Source: Arthrobacter sp. ERGS1:01
Lineage (GTDB): Bacteria > Actinomycetota > Actinomycetes > Actinomycetales > Micrococcaceae
DNA length: 64,000 nucleotides
Assembly: GCF_001281315.1 (NCBI RefSeq)
Contig: NZ_CP012477.1
Location: 248,001-312,000 of the forward strand
Direction: 5' to 3'
Shown: one piece after another, positions 46,993 to 55,554 of the stretch
Layout: each line of letters begins with the position of its first letter
Position numbering within the stretch: position 1 is the first letter of the stretch
Made by a program: the position numbers and the translations under genes
The notes under the pieces: generated by a model
Databases searched by the model: none
The model's input: only the letters and a program-made list of their open reading frames with translations
Told to the model about the DNA's origin: nothing

Positions 46993-47792
46993 CACTTGAA
47001 CAGCCCGTCATCGACGAGGTGGAACTGACCATCGACAACGGTGTGGCCACCGTGGTCATCAACCGCCAGCATGTGCTCAACGCCGTCGACGGGGCAACCA
47101 CCACGCGACTGAACCAGATCTGGGACCAGCTGGAGGCCGACCGCTCCATCCGGGCCGTGGTGGTGACCGGCGCCGGGCCCCGGGCCTTCTGCGTCGGCGC
47201 CGACATGACGGCGTCGGCCGTGGAGGAGACTGGCCTGCAGTACTGGGCCGGGCTGGACCCGAACGGCTTTGGCGGGCTGAGCCTGCGCGAAACCCTCGAC
47301 GTCCCCGTCATTGCCAAGGTCAACGGCTACGCCCTGGGCGGCGGCATGGAGATCGTGCTGGGGGCGGACATCGTGGTGGCGGCCGACCACGCCAAGTTCG
47401 GCCTGACCGAACCCCGTGTGGGCCGGCTGGCCCTGGACGGCGGCATCCACCAGCTGGTCCGCCGGATCCCGCACACCCAGGCCATGTCCATGCTGTTGAC
47501 GGGCCGAAAAGCCGACGCCGCTGAGATGGCGTCCATGGGCCTCGTCAACGAGGTGGTCCCCGCCGCGGAGCTGGACACCGCCGTGGACCGTTGGCTCGAA
47601 GCGATCCGTGCCTGTGCCCCGACCTCGATCCGCGCCGTCAAACAAATGGTCACCCGCACCAGCCACCTGAGCGCCCGCGATGCCCGCGGGCTGCGCCTGC
47701 CGGCCCTCATGGACGCCCTGGACAGCAAGGATTCGGCCGAAGGCGTGCTGGCATTCCAGGAAAAACGCGCACCCGTCTGGCCCGGCGAATAA
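46989..47792 (+). CDS. Enoyl-CoA hydratase/isomerase family protein
   Basis: The 267-residue crotonase-fold protein shows the oxyanion and active-site segments: AFCVGADMTA, KVNGYALGGGMEIVLGADIVVAA with the first catalytic Glu, and FGLTEPRVG with the second. It should hydrate or isomerise an unsaturated acyl-CoA formed after the CoA-transferase step. The ATG overlaps the CoA-transferase TGA. The specific acyl group is unknown. Confidence 0.92.
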   Translation: MTLEQPVIDEVELTIDNGVATVVINRQHVLNAVDGATTTRLNQIWDQLEADRSIRAVVVTGAGPRAFCVGADMTASAVEETGLQYWAGLDPNGFGGLSLRETLDVPVIAKVNGYALGGGMEIVLGADIVVAADHAKFGLTEPRVGRLALDGGIHQLVRRIPHTQAMSMLLTGRKADAAEMASMGLVNEVVPAAELDTAVDRWLEAIRACAPTSIRAVKQMVTRTSHLSARDARGLRLPALMDALDSKDSAEGVLAFQEKRAPVWPGE

Positions 47793-47826
47793 GCACCCGT
47801 ACCAACCGCAGAAGTAAGGAAACACA

Positions 47827-48750
47827 ATGGCACAATCACTGGAAGCGGGCGTGTGGGGAGTCATCCCCACCCCGTTCCACGGCAGCACCCAGGACGTCGA
47901 CGCCGACAGCCTGGCCGGTCTTGCCGAACACTACGAGGCAGCCGGCGCCGTCGGCCTGACGGCGCTGGGCGTCTTTGGCGAATCCCTGGCCCTGACCGCC
48001 GGCGAACGCCGCCTGGTGCTTGAAACCATCGTCGAGGCCACCACCTTGCCCCTCGTGGTGGGCATCAGCTCGCTGGCCACCCGGCCGGCCATTGAAGAGA
48101 TCCTCGCCGCCCAGGACGTGGCCGGAACCCGGGTCCGGGCCGTCATGGTCCAGGTGAACTCGGCCGGGGCCGACGCCGTGGTCAACCACCTGCAAGCCAT
48201 CCACCGGGCCACCGCGGCGCAGATCGTGCTCCAGGACTACCCAGTTGCCAGTGGCGTTGGAATCGGCGGAGCCGCACTGGCCGAAGTCGTCAACCGGTGC
48301 AGCTTCGTGGTGGCCGTCAAGGCCGAGGCACCGCCCACCTCCGTGGCGATCGCCCAGCTCACCGCGGCCGTCCGGGTGTCCGTCTTTGGCGGGCTGGGCG
48401 GGCAGGGGCTGCTCGACGAACTGGCGGCCGGTGCGGCCGGCGCCATGACGGGCTTTTCCTTCCCGGAGGCACTCGTGGCCTGCGTCAGGGCCTGGCAGTC
48501 GGACGGCTATGAGTCCGCCCGTGACGTCCTCACCCCCTTCCTGCCGCTCATCAACTTTGAACAGCAGGCCAAGATCGCCCTTTCCGTCCGCAAGGAACTG
48601 TTCAAAAACCGCGGACTGATCAAGGAATCCTCCGTCCGGGCACCTGCCGCACCCTTCCCGGAAGTCCTCCGCGACGGCGTGAACCGGCACCTGGCCGAGG
48701 CCGGCCGCGCCCTCGACAACCTGGCCGCCACCACCGCAGGGAGCATCTGA
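47827..48750 (+). CDS. Dihydrodipicolinate synthase/N-acetylneuraminate lyase family protein
   Basis: This 307-residue protein has the (beta/alpha)8 barrel of the DapA family. It keeps the Schiff-base Lys in VVAVKAEAP, the Tyr in LQDYPV and the GVFGESLALT loop. Family members in catabolic operons act as 2-keto-3-deoxy-sugar-acid dehydratases or aldolases rather than lysine enzymes. Its partner is the aldehyde dehydrogenase downstream. Its stop shares one base with the start of the SDR gene. Confidence 0.9.
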   Translation: MAQSLEAGVWGVIPTPFHGSTQDVDADSLAGLAEHYEAAGAVGLTALGVFGESLALTAGERRLVLETIVEATTLPLVVGISSLATRPAIEEILAAQDVAGTRVRAVMVQVNSAGADAVVNHLQAIHRATAAQIVLQDYPVASGVGIGGAALAEVVNRCSFVVAVKAEAPPTSVAIAQLTAAVRVSVFGGLGGQGLLDELAAGAAGAMTGFSFPEALVACVRAWQSDGYESARDVLTPFLPLINFEQQAKIALSVRKELFKNRGLIKESSVRAPAAPFPEVLRDGVNRHLAEAGRALDNLAATTAGSI

Positions 48751-49523
48751 TGGATCTTGGCATCAGCGGGAAAACCGCATTCGTGGCGGCCTCCACCGGC
48801 GGCCTGGGCCTCGCCGTCGCCCGGGCACTCGCCGCCGAGGGCGCCAGGGTGGCCATCACGGGCCGGCGCCGGGAACGCGCCGAGGAGATAGCGGCCGAAC
48901 TCCCGGGCGCCATCGCCATCGAAGCGGACCTGAGCACTCCCGAGGGCGTTGCCGCCGCCGTCGAACGCACCGAGCGGGAACTGGGGCCCATCGACATCCT
49001 GGTCCTCAACGGCCCCGGCCCCAAGCCCGGGGCGGCCGCCGCCCTGACCGCCGACGACCTGGCCTCCGCGTTTGAGACGCTGGTGCGCCCGCATCACGCA
49101 CTCGTCTCCCTGGTGCTGCCCGGGATGCGCGAACGCCGCTGGGGGAGGGTGCTGGCCATTGGCTCCTCCGGAGTTGTGGCGCCGCTGCCCAACCTGGCCG
49201 TCTCCAACACCGGCCGGGCCGCGCTCGCCGCTTATTTGAAGACCCTTGCGGCGGAGGTGGCCCTGGATGCCGTCACCGTGAACCTGCTGCTGCCGGGCCG
49301 GATCGGCACCGACAGGGTGGCCGAACTGGACCAGGCTGCCGCCAAGCGGCGCGGCGTCACGGTGACCGACATTGAACGCGAATCCCTGAAGACCATCCCC
49401 GTGCGCCGGTACGGCAACCCCGAGGAGTTCGGTGCGGCCGCGGCCTTCCTGTGCAGCGCCCCGGCGTCCTACATCACCGGCGTCGCGCTGCGGTGCGACG
49501 GCGGCCTCATCCGCAGCCTCTAG
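48750..49523 (+). CDS. Atypical SDR-family oxidoreductase without the YxxxK pair
   Basis: The 257-residue protein has an SDR Rossmann fold with a modified nucleotide motif (ASTGGLGLAVARAL). At the catalytic position the usual YxxxK is replaced by SNTGR (AVSNTGRAALAAY), while the Ser in AIGSSG is present. This fits the group of beta-ketoacyl reductase-like SDRs known to lack the perfect tetrad. Activity may be altered or use a different proton donor. It is translated directly after the DapA-type gene, with one shared base (TGATGG). Confidence 0.85.
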   Translation: MDLGISGKTAFVAASTGGLGLAVARALAAEGARVAITGRRRERAEEIAAELPGAIAIEADLSTPEGVAAAVERTERELGPIDILVLNGPGPKPGAAAALTADDLASAFETLVRPHHALVSLVLPGMRERRWGRVLAIGSSGVVAPLPNLAVSNTGRAALAAYLKTLAAEVALDAVTVNLLLPGRIGTDRVAELDQAAAKRRGVTVTDIERESLKTIPVRRYGNPEEFGAAAAFLCSAPASYITGVALRCDGGLIRSL

Positions 49524-49555
49524 CTTTCCTTGAACCACAAAGACTAAGGACCATC

Positions 49556-51037
49556 ATGACTTCCACAACGTTTGCCGCCCCCACCGACGCCACCGCCCTG
49601 GAGGCGCCGGTTGCCCGGCACCTCATCAACGGCCAGTGGCTGGGCGGGGCCGACGCCACCCGGATGAATCCCGCCCGGCCCGACCAGGTTGCCGCCCACT
49701 CGCCGCGGGGCGGTGCCGGGGAGGTCGACGCCGCCATCACCTCGGCCGTCGCGGCGCAGCCGGACTGGGCCGCACTGCCCGCCCCCGCCCGCGGCGCCAT
49801 CCTTATCGCGGCCGCCGGCCTGCTGGAGGAGCGCGAGGCAACCGTGGCGGCGGACCTGGTCCGGGAGGAGGGAAAGACGCTCGCGGAGGCCAAGGGCGAG
49901 GTGAAGCGCGCGGTGGATGTGCTGCGCTTCTTTGGTTCGCTCGGCTGGGCGGCCACGGGGGACGTCCTGCCCAGCGGCACCCCCGGCACCACCATCACCA
50001 CCCGGCGCGAAGCCATGGGCGTGTTTGCGCTCATCACGCCCTGGAACTTCCCGCTCGCGATCCCGGCCTGGAAGAGCGCGCCTGCCCTGATTTCCGGCAA
50101 CGCCGTGGTGCTCAAGCCGGCCGAGCTCACCCCGCTGTCTGCCACCCACCTGGCCCGCGCCCTGCACGACGCCGGGGTGCCCGCGGGCATCTTCAACGTG
50201 GTCCACGGCAAGGGCAAGGTGGTCGGTGACGCACTGGCCCGCGATCCGCGCATCGCCGGGCTGTCCTTCACCGGCTCCACGGGGGTTGGCCTGGGCCTCC
50301 AGAGCATCCTGAACGCCCGCCGGGCCCGCGTCCAGCTTGAAATGGGCGGCAAGAACGCCGTCCTGGTCCTGGACGACGCCGACGCCGCCGCGGCAGCGCA
50401 GGTTGTTGCTGCCGGGGCCTTCGGGCTGACGGGCCAGGCCTGCACGGCAACGTCGCGGGTGTACGTGACCCCCGGCGTGCGGGAGGCATTCCTGGCGGAG
50501 CTGGTGGCCGCGGCCGCCGCCTATGTTCCGGGAGACGGCCTGGCCCCCGGCGTGCGCCTGGGTGCCGTGGTCAGCGCCGACCAGTTCAATCAGGACGTCG
50601 CCGCCGTGCGCGGCGCGGTGGAACGCGGTGGCAGGCTCCTGCACGGCAGTGCTGATCCGGATTCCACTGACGGCTTCTTCTTCGCCCCCGTGGTCCTGGC
50701 CGGATTGTCCGACGACGACCCGGCCGTGACCGAGGAGATCTTCGGGCCGATCGTCGCCGTCGTCGAGGTGGCCGACTTTGAGGCCGGGCTCGCGGCCGTC
50801 AACAATTCCCGGTACGGGCTGACGGCCGGCATCTGCACCAACAGCCTGAAGTTCTCCACCGAATTTGCCGCCCGCGTGCAGGCCGGAGTGGTGAAGGTCA
50901 ACCGGCCCACCTCGGGCCTTGATTTGAACGTGCCGTTTGGCGGCGTCAAGGATTCCTCCACGAACACCTTCCGCGAGCAGGGCCGCACGGCGCTGGACTT
51001 CTACACCTGGGGAAAGACCGTCTACACAGGGATCTAA
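49556..51037 (+). CDS. NAD(P)-dependent aldehyde dehydrogenase, ketoglutarate semialdehyde type
   Basis: This 493-residue enzyme shows the ALDH motifs TPWNFPLAIPAWKSAPALISGN, the SFTGSTGVG cofactor loop, ELGGKNAVLVLDDAD and the catalytic Cys in TGQACTATSR. It resembles alpha-ketoglutarate semialdehyde and vanillin-type dehydrogenases. With the upstream DapA-type protein it could convert a keto-deoxy-sugar-acid derivative to 2-oxoglutarate. It is the last gene of the cluster and ends in a 21-bp perfect stem. Confidence 0.92.
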   Translation: MTSTTFAAPTDATALEAPVARHLINGQWLGGADATRMNPARPDQVAAHSPRGGAGEVDAAITSAVAAQPDWAALPAPARGAILIAAAGLLEEREATVAADLVREEGKTLAEAKGEVKRAVDVLRFFGSLGWAATGDVLPSGTPGTTITTRREAMGVFALITPWNFPLAIPAWKSAPALISGNAVVLKPAELTPLSATHLARALHDAGVPAGIFNVVHGKGKVVGDALARDPRIAGLSFTGSTGVGLGLQSILNARRARVQLEMGGKNAVLVLDDADAAAAAQVVAAGAFGLTGQACTATSRVYVTPGVREAFLAELVAAAAAYVPGDGLAPGVRLGAVVSADQFNQDVAAVRGAVERGGRLLHGSADPDSTDGFFFAPVVLAGLSDDDPAVTEEIFGPIVAVVEVADFEAGLAAVNNSRYGLTAGICTNSLKFSTEFAARVQAGVVKVNRPTSGLDLNVPFGGVKDSSTNTFREQGRTALDFYTWGKTVYTGI

Positions 51038-51049
51038 TCCGCTCCACCA

Positions 51050-51095
51050 CCGTTGAGAGCCCAGATAATCTCAGGATTATCTGGGCTCTCAACGG
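51050..51095 (+). terminator. 21-bp perfect stem-loop ending the catabolic cluster
   Basis: Bases 51050-51070 and 51075-51095 are exact reverse complements with loop TCAG, 13 bases past the aldehyde dehydrogenase stop. The convergent alkaline phosphatase gene ends 34 bases further, so it may serve both. Confidence 0.85.
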
Positions 51096-51128
51096 CTTTA
51101 AGGGGTGATGTGCCCCCTCAACTTTTCC

Positions 51129-52862
51129 CTAGAGCGCGTGCGAGGCGCTCCTGCGGCGGCGCATGATGACGCCGCCGGTCACCAGTGCCATGGCCGCCAG
51201 GACCCAGCCGGCCACGGTGGTGCCGGTGACGGCCAGTGAACCCGGGCGGTCATTCCCGCCGGTGGCTGCAGCCGCTGCGGCCGTGCTCGCCTGGTTGCCG
51301 GGCAGGGTGAGTGCCGGGGCGGACGACGCCGTTGCCGGAGCCGACGACGACGGCGTTGCGGCGGTCGGTGAGGTTCCCGCCGTCGTGCTCGGTGAAGGGC
51401 TTGCCGACGGGCTGGCCGTGGGGAGGACGGCCGCCGGATCCAGCGCCAGGGTCCGGGTCACCGTGAAGAACAAGTCCGTCTGGTCGGTCAGTCCCACCAC
51501 ATTGGCGGCACCGGGACCGTAGGCGGCAATGCGCAGCTGGGAGCCGGTGTGCCCCTGGGATGCGCCCTCGTCGGCCGTGCCGTACGCCATGGTCATGGTT
51601 TCGCCATCCGCCGTGGTCAGGCTGCGGGTGAGGCCCGGCGTGGTGCTGCCGGGGTAGATGATCTGGCTGCTGTGGGCGTGGTCGGCCGTCACCACCACCA
51701 TGGTGTGGCCGTCGGCCTTGGCAAAGTCCAGGGCCGTGGTGACTGCCTCGTCCAGGTCAACGGTCTCGCCGATCTGGCCGCAGGGGTTGGCGGCGTGGTC
51801 CTGCTTGTCGATGCTGGCGCCCTCAACCTGCAGGAAGAAGCCCTTCGGGCCGTCCTTGAGCAGCTCGATGGCCTTGCCCGTCATCTGGGACAGCGACGGC
51901 TGGGCCGCGGTGCGCTCAGGATTGTCGGTGCACTTGATGGGCGCCTCCGCACCACCCGTGTGGGTGGCGAGGGCGCCCTGCCAGCGGACGGCCATGTTGC
52001 CCGGTGCGAACAGCCCCAGCAAGGGTGCGTCGGCGTTGGCGTCCTTGACGGCGGCCAGCTCGGCGGCGGTTGAAACCGTCGTGTATCCGCGGTCCGCTGC
52101 CTGCTGGGCGAGGGTCTTTCCGGTCCAGGCGCCGGCTTTGGCGGTCTCGGCAAAGGTGGCCGATCCGCCGCCGAGCGATACATCGGGACGGGTGTTGAGC
52201 ATCTGCTCCGTAATGGAGCCGGCGCCGCCGTTTTCAAGGGCGTTCTCCGGGCAGCTCTTGGTGGTGGCCACGGGGCCGTAGCAGCTGCGGCTGCTGACCG
52301 AGGCCACCTGGACGGCGGGCGTTGCGTCCTGGAGTTCGGCCGTGGAGACGTTGCCCGTCTTCAGGCCGTTGGCCTTGGCAATTTGCAGCATGGTCTTTTG
52401 GGCCTTGCCCTTGACGTCGACCGAGATGGCGCCGTTGTAGGACTTTGTGCCCGTGGCCCAGCCGGTGCCGCTGGCCGCGGAATCGGTGGCGTAGTCGGGT
52501 CCGCCCGTCTTCTTGTTCAACGCGTAGGTGGTGTACTGGCCGGTCAGCGGCAGGGCGTCGATGCCGGGAAAACGGCCGGCCGCGCCGTAGGCGTAGTTGC
52601 GGGCGGCCGTGATTTCCGAATCTCCCATGCCGTCACCGATCAGAAGGATGACGTTCTTGGCGGGGCCGTCGACGATCGAGGCCTTGATGTCCTCCACATG
52701 TGATGACGTGGAGCGCTGCGCGCCGCCGTGGGCCGTGATGTCCGGTGTTGCGGCCAGGGCTGGTCCTGCCGCGCTCACGGTGCAGGCGGCCAGTGCCGCG
52801 GTGGCCAGGGCGAGTCGTGCGGCCCTGCGATGGTGCGGATTCTTCTTGTCCTGCTGATGCAC
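51129..52862 (-). CDS. phoA: Cell-wall anchored alkaline phosphatase (LAxTG)
   Basis: The 577-residue precursor has a Sec signal peptide and an alkaline phosphatase domain: [10 protein letters not shown] for metal ligands, [12 protein letters not shown] with the nucleophile Ser, [13 protein letters not shown] and [10 protein letters not shown] Ser/Thr/Pro/Ala linker follows (about 475-545). The C-terminus has a sortase signal LAVTG, a hydrophobic stretch and RRRR, the LAxTG type recognised by class E sortases. The enzyme would release phosphate from organic esters at the cell surface. The GTG at 52862 has GAGGGGA upstream. No Pho box was clearly seen. Confidence 0.93.
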   Translation of the reverse strand: MHQQDKKNPHHRRAARLALATAALAACTVSAAGPALAATPDITAHGGAQRSTSSHVEDIKASIVDGPAKNVILLIGDGMGDSEITAARNYAYGAAGRFPGIDALPLTGQYTTYALNKKTGGPDYATDSAASGTGWATGTKSYNGAISVDVKGKAQKTMLQIAKANGLKTGNVSTAELQDATPAVQVASVSSRSCYGPVATTKSCPENALENGGAGSITEQMLNTRPDVSLGGGSATFAETAKAGAWTGKTLAQQAADRGYTTVSTAAELAAVKDANADAPLLGLFAPGNMAVRWQGALATHTGGAEAPIKCTDNPERTAAQPSLSQMTGKAIELLKDGPKGFFLQVEGASIDKQDHAANPCGQIGETVDLDEAVTTALDFAKADGHTMVVVTADHAHSSQIIYPGSTTPGLTRSLTTADGETMTMAYGTADEGASQGHTGSQLRIAAYGPGAANVVGLTDQTDLFFTVTRTLALDPAAVLPTASPSASPSPSTTAGTSPTAATPSSSAPATASSAPALTLPGNQASTAAAAAATGGNDRPGSLAVTGTTVAGWVLAAMALVTGGVIMRRRRSASHAL

Positions 52863-53117
52863 GTTTGGTCCCCTCAAAGTGAATGACGATCGCTTCTGCG
52901 ACGCGATGCACAATCAGCTTGCTCGGGGAAGAGGTGGCCTTTCTGGATGTTTTCTGGAATTCGCGCAAACCCTGGGTGAACAAATGGTGGTGTTTTATGC
53001 GGAATACGGGTCGCGTTTTCCACAATCCGGCAGTGACCCGTTGAACCGCCGGCGGAGCGGCCATACGGTCAAATTCCAGTCGTTGCGGCCCGGGCCGTCA
53101 AAGATGAAGGAGCGCAC

Positions 53118-53867
53118 ATGTCACCACAGTCACCCTGGCTGGACCCGCCAAGCCCGACGCCGGCACAGCCACAGCTGGCGCAGTCGTCGCGCACCGTTCC
53201 CGGCGGCGCGCGCGGGCATCCCAAGACGAGGCTGTCCCTGTCCTGGATCATCGGCGGTTCCGTGGCAGCAGCCGCGGCGTTCGTCGTGCTGCTGGTACTG
53301 GTGCTGAGCGCGCTGCTTGCCCCGCCGACGCAGCCGAAATCCGTCTCCGCGACCCGGGAAGCCGTGTTCAGCTATCCGGCCTCCTGGGTTCAAACCCAGC
53401 AGAATGTCACAGTCGTCAAAAGTGATGGGAACAGCCCTACCGAACGGTTTGTCGTGGAGAATGCGGACCGGGACTCCACTGCCCTGGCCGTCTATGAGGG
53501 ATCGGCCAAACCCCGGGGAGTCGTCACCAGGGAGAAGATCCACGAGCGCATCGACACCGGCCTGCGAGGCCAGCTGGCGGCCTCGCAGGCGCAACTGGTC
53601 TACCTGCGCGGAACATCGGGCTTTGGCTGCCTGGCAAGATTCGCCTACACCAGGCCTCCCGCCATCGTGGACAGGGACGGCCTGTACGGCTTCAGCTACG
53701 GATACACCTGCGTGTCCGCCGAAGGTCCCATCGACGGCGAATACCTGGTGGGCATTGACACCACCGGGGTGTCCCACCGCCTGACGGTGGAGGCAACCGC
53801 TACGGAATGGGCAGCCCACAAGGCGGCACTGGAGGCGATAGTGCCGTCCCTCAAGCCGCTCGCCTAG
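53118..53867 (+). CDS. Single-pass membrane protein of unknown function
   Basis: The 249-residue protein has a Pro/Gln/Ser-rich cytoplasmic tail (about 1-40) and one membrane segment (about 43-70). An extracytoplasmic domain of about 180 residues follows, with conserved Cys (FGCLARF and YTCVS) that could form a disulfide. The domain starts FSYPASWVQTQQ, typical of lipoprotein-like PsbP/DUF1795-type folds, but the family is not certain. The ATG follows GAAGGAG. The gene ends overlapping the convergent HAD gene by three bases. Confidence 0.78.
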   Translation: MSPQSPWLDPPSPTPAQPQLAQSSRTVPGGARGHPKTRLSLSWIIGGSVAAAAAFVVLLVLVLSALLAPPTQPKSVSATREAVFSYPASWVQTQQNVTVVKSDGNSPTERFVVENADRDSTALAVYEGSAKPRGVVTREKIHERIDTGLRGQLAASQAQLVYLRGTSGFGCLARFAYTRPPAIVDRDGLYGFSYGYTCVSAEGPIDGEYLVGIDTTGVSHRLTVEATATEWAAHKAALEAIVPSLKPLA

Positions 53868-54658
53868 ATCTCCGGGATCAGGTCCGCCACGGAGCCTAGC
53901 GCCTGGTCGGGGCGGAACGGGTACGCGTCAATGTCCTCGGGCTGGGTGATGCCGGTGAACACCAGGACGGTGTGCAGCCCGGCCTCCATGCCGGCAATGA
54001 TGTCGGTGTCCATGCGGTCGCCGATCATGGCCGTAGTTTCCGAATGCGCCTGGATCCGGTTCATGGCGGAGCGGAACATCATGGGGTTCGGCTTGCCCAC
54101 AATGTACGGTTCCCGGTTGGTGGCCTTGGTGATCAGGGCGGCGATGGCGCCGGTGGCCGGCATGGGGCCCTCCGCGGACGGTCCGGTGGCGTCAGGGTTC
54201 GTGGCGATGAACCGCGCGCCCTCGCCGATCAGCCGGATGGCGCGGGTGATCGCCTCGAAGGAGTAGGTGCGGGTTTCGCCCAGCACTACATAGTCGGGGT
54301 CCTGGTCGGTGAGGATGAAGCCGGCCTCATGCAACGCCGTCGTCAGTCCGGCCTCGCCAATCACGAACGCCCGCCCGTGCGGCATCTGGGACTTCAGGAA
54401 TTGGGCCGTCGCGAGCGCCGAGGTCCACAGGTTCTCCTCCGGCACCTCGAGCCCGGAGGCGCGCAGCCGGGCGGCAAGGTCGCGCGGGGTAAAAATGGAG
54501 TTGTTGGTCAGCACCAGGAAACGCTTGGACGTGTCCACCCAGCGCTGGATCAGCTCGGCGGCACCCGGCACGGCCTGGTTCTCGTGGACCAGCACGCCGT
54601 CCATGTCGGTGAGCCAGCATTCAATGTCAGCGGGCTTGCGATTGCTCAGCTTGCTCAT
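53864..54658 (-). CDS. HAD-superfamily IIA hydrolase (NagD-like)
   Basis: This 264-residue protein shows motif I CWLTDMDGVL with the nucleophile Asp, the cap-domain region, VLTNNS as motif II, and a late GKPNPMMF and GDRMDTDIIAG as motifs III and IV. NagD-type enzymes dephosphorylate nucleotides or sugar phosphates. The ATG at 54658 has an AAGGAGG site. It lies in a core neighbourhood next to a SpoU methyltransferase gene in divergent orientation. Confidence 0.93.
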   Translation of the reverse strand: MSKLSNRKPADIECWLTDMDGVLVHENQAVPGAAELIQRWVDTSKRFLVLTNNSIFTPRDLAARLRASGLEVPEENLWTSALATAQFLKSQMPHGRAFVIGEAGLTTALHEAGFILTDQDPDYVVLGETRTYSFEAITRAIRLIGEGARFIATNPDATGPSAEGPMPATGAIAALITKATNREPYIVGKPNPMMFRSAMNRIQAHSETTAMIGDRMDTDIIAGMEAGLHTVLVFTGITQPEDIDAYPFRPDQALGSVADLIPEI

Positions 54659-54764
54659 GGTGCCTCCTTGGGGCGGATACGGTCTTGGAACCAGTCTTGC
54701 AGATGGGCCTGCCGTTGACACGCCGCCCGCCCGCGGCCCGGAGGCGAGCGGCTAAAGTTGGACG

Positions 54765-55448
54765 GTGAGCATTCCCAGCAACACCCCAGCCCCGGACGCC
54801 CCCGAGCACGCCGAATCGTTCCACCTTGAACTGCACCACGAGGTGGGTGTGGGTCCGTGGGAGGGTGAACTGCCCGACGGCGAGCACTGGGACCCGGAGC
54901 TGTTGGCGGAGGGGGATCGCCGCAACGTCCTGGACCAGTACAGGTACTGGAGGATGGACGCCATCATCGCCGAGCTGGACACCCGCCGCCACGACTTCCA
55001 CATCGCCATTGAAAACTGGCAGCACGACATGAACATCGGCACCGTGGTGCGCACCGCCAACGCGTTCCTGGCCAAGGAAGTCCACATCATCGGCCGACGC
55101 CGGTGGAACCGTCGCGGCGCCATGGTCACCGACCGCTACCAGCATGTCCGGCACCACCCCACCGTGGAGGACTTCGTGGCGTGGGCCGAATCGGAAGGGC
55201 TGGCGATCATCGGGATCGACATCTTCCCCGACTCGGAAAAGCTGGAAACCTACGAACTGCCGCGCAATTGCGTGCTGGTGTTCGGCCAGGAAGGCCCGGG
55301 ACTGAGCGAGGAAGTGCACGCCGCGGCGCAGACCACGCTGTCGATCGAACAGTTCGGCTCCACTCGTTCCATCAACGCGGCGTCGGCGGCCGGCATCGCC
55401 ATGCACGCGTGGATTCGCCGGCACGTATTCAACCAGCGCGTGCAATAA
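54765..55448 (+). CDS. SpoU/TrmH-family RNA 2'-O-methyltransferase
   Basis: The 227-residue protein has an N-terminal extension and a SPOUT domain: NWQHDMNIGTVVRTANAF, LVFGQEGPGLSEEV and STRSINAASAAGIAMHAW, the three motifs that form the knotted SAM site. It likely methylates a tRNA or rRNA ribose. The GTG at 54765 is the start. The neighbourhood with purA, fba and pyrE is conserved in actinobacteria. Confidence 0.92.
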   Translation: MSIPSNTPAPDAPEHAESFHLELHHEVGVGPWEGELPDGEHWDPELLAEGDRRNVLDQYRYWRMDAIIAELDTRRHDFHIAIENWQHDMNIGTVVRTANAFLAKEVHIIGRRRWNRRGAMVTDRYQHVRHHPTVEDFVAWAESEGLAIIGIDIFPDSEKLETYELPRNCVLVFGQEGPGLSEEVHAAAQTTLSIEQFGSTRSINAASAAGIAMHAWIRRHVFNQRVQ

Positions 55449-55554
55449 ATAAATATTCATGGATTCCTCACAGACCCTAGCCAGTTAAAACACAGCGGGT
55501 TTAGGCTCGGCACTGTGTGGGCGCAAAGGGCGCCCAGCCGGTTAAGGATCTCTG

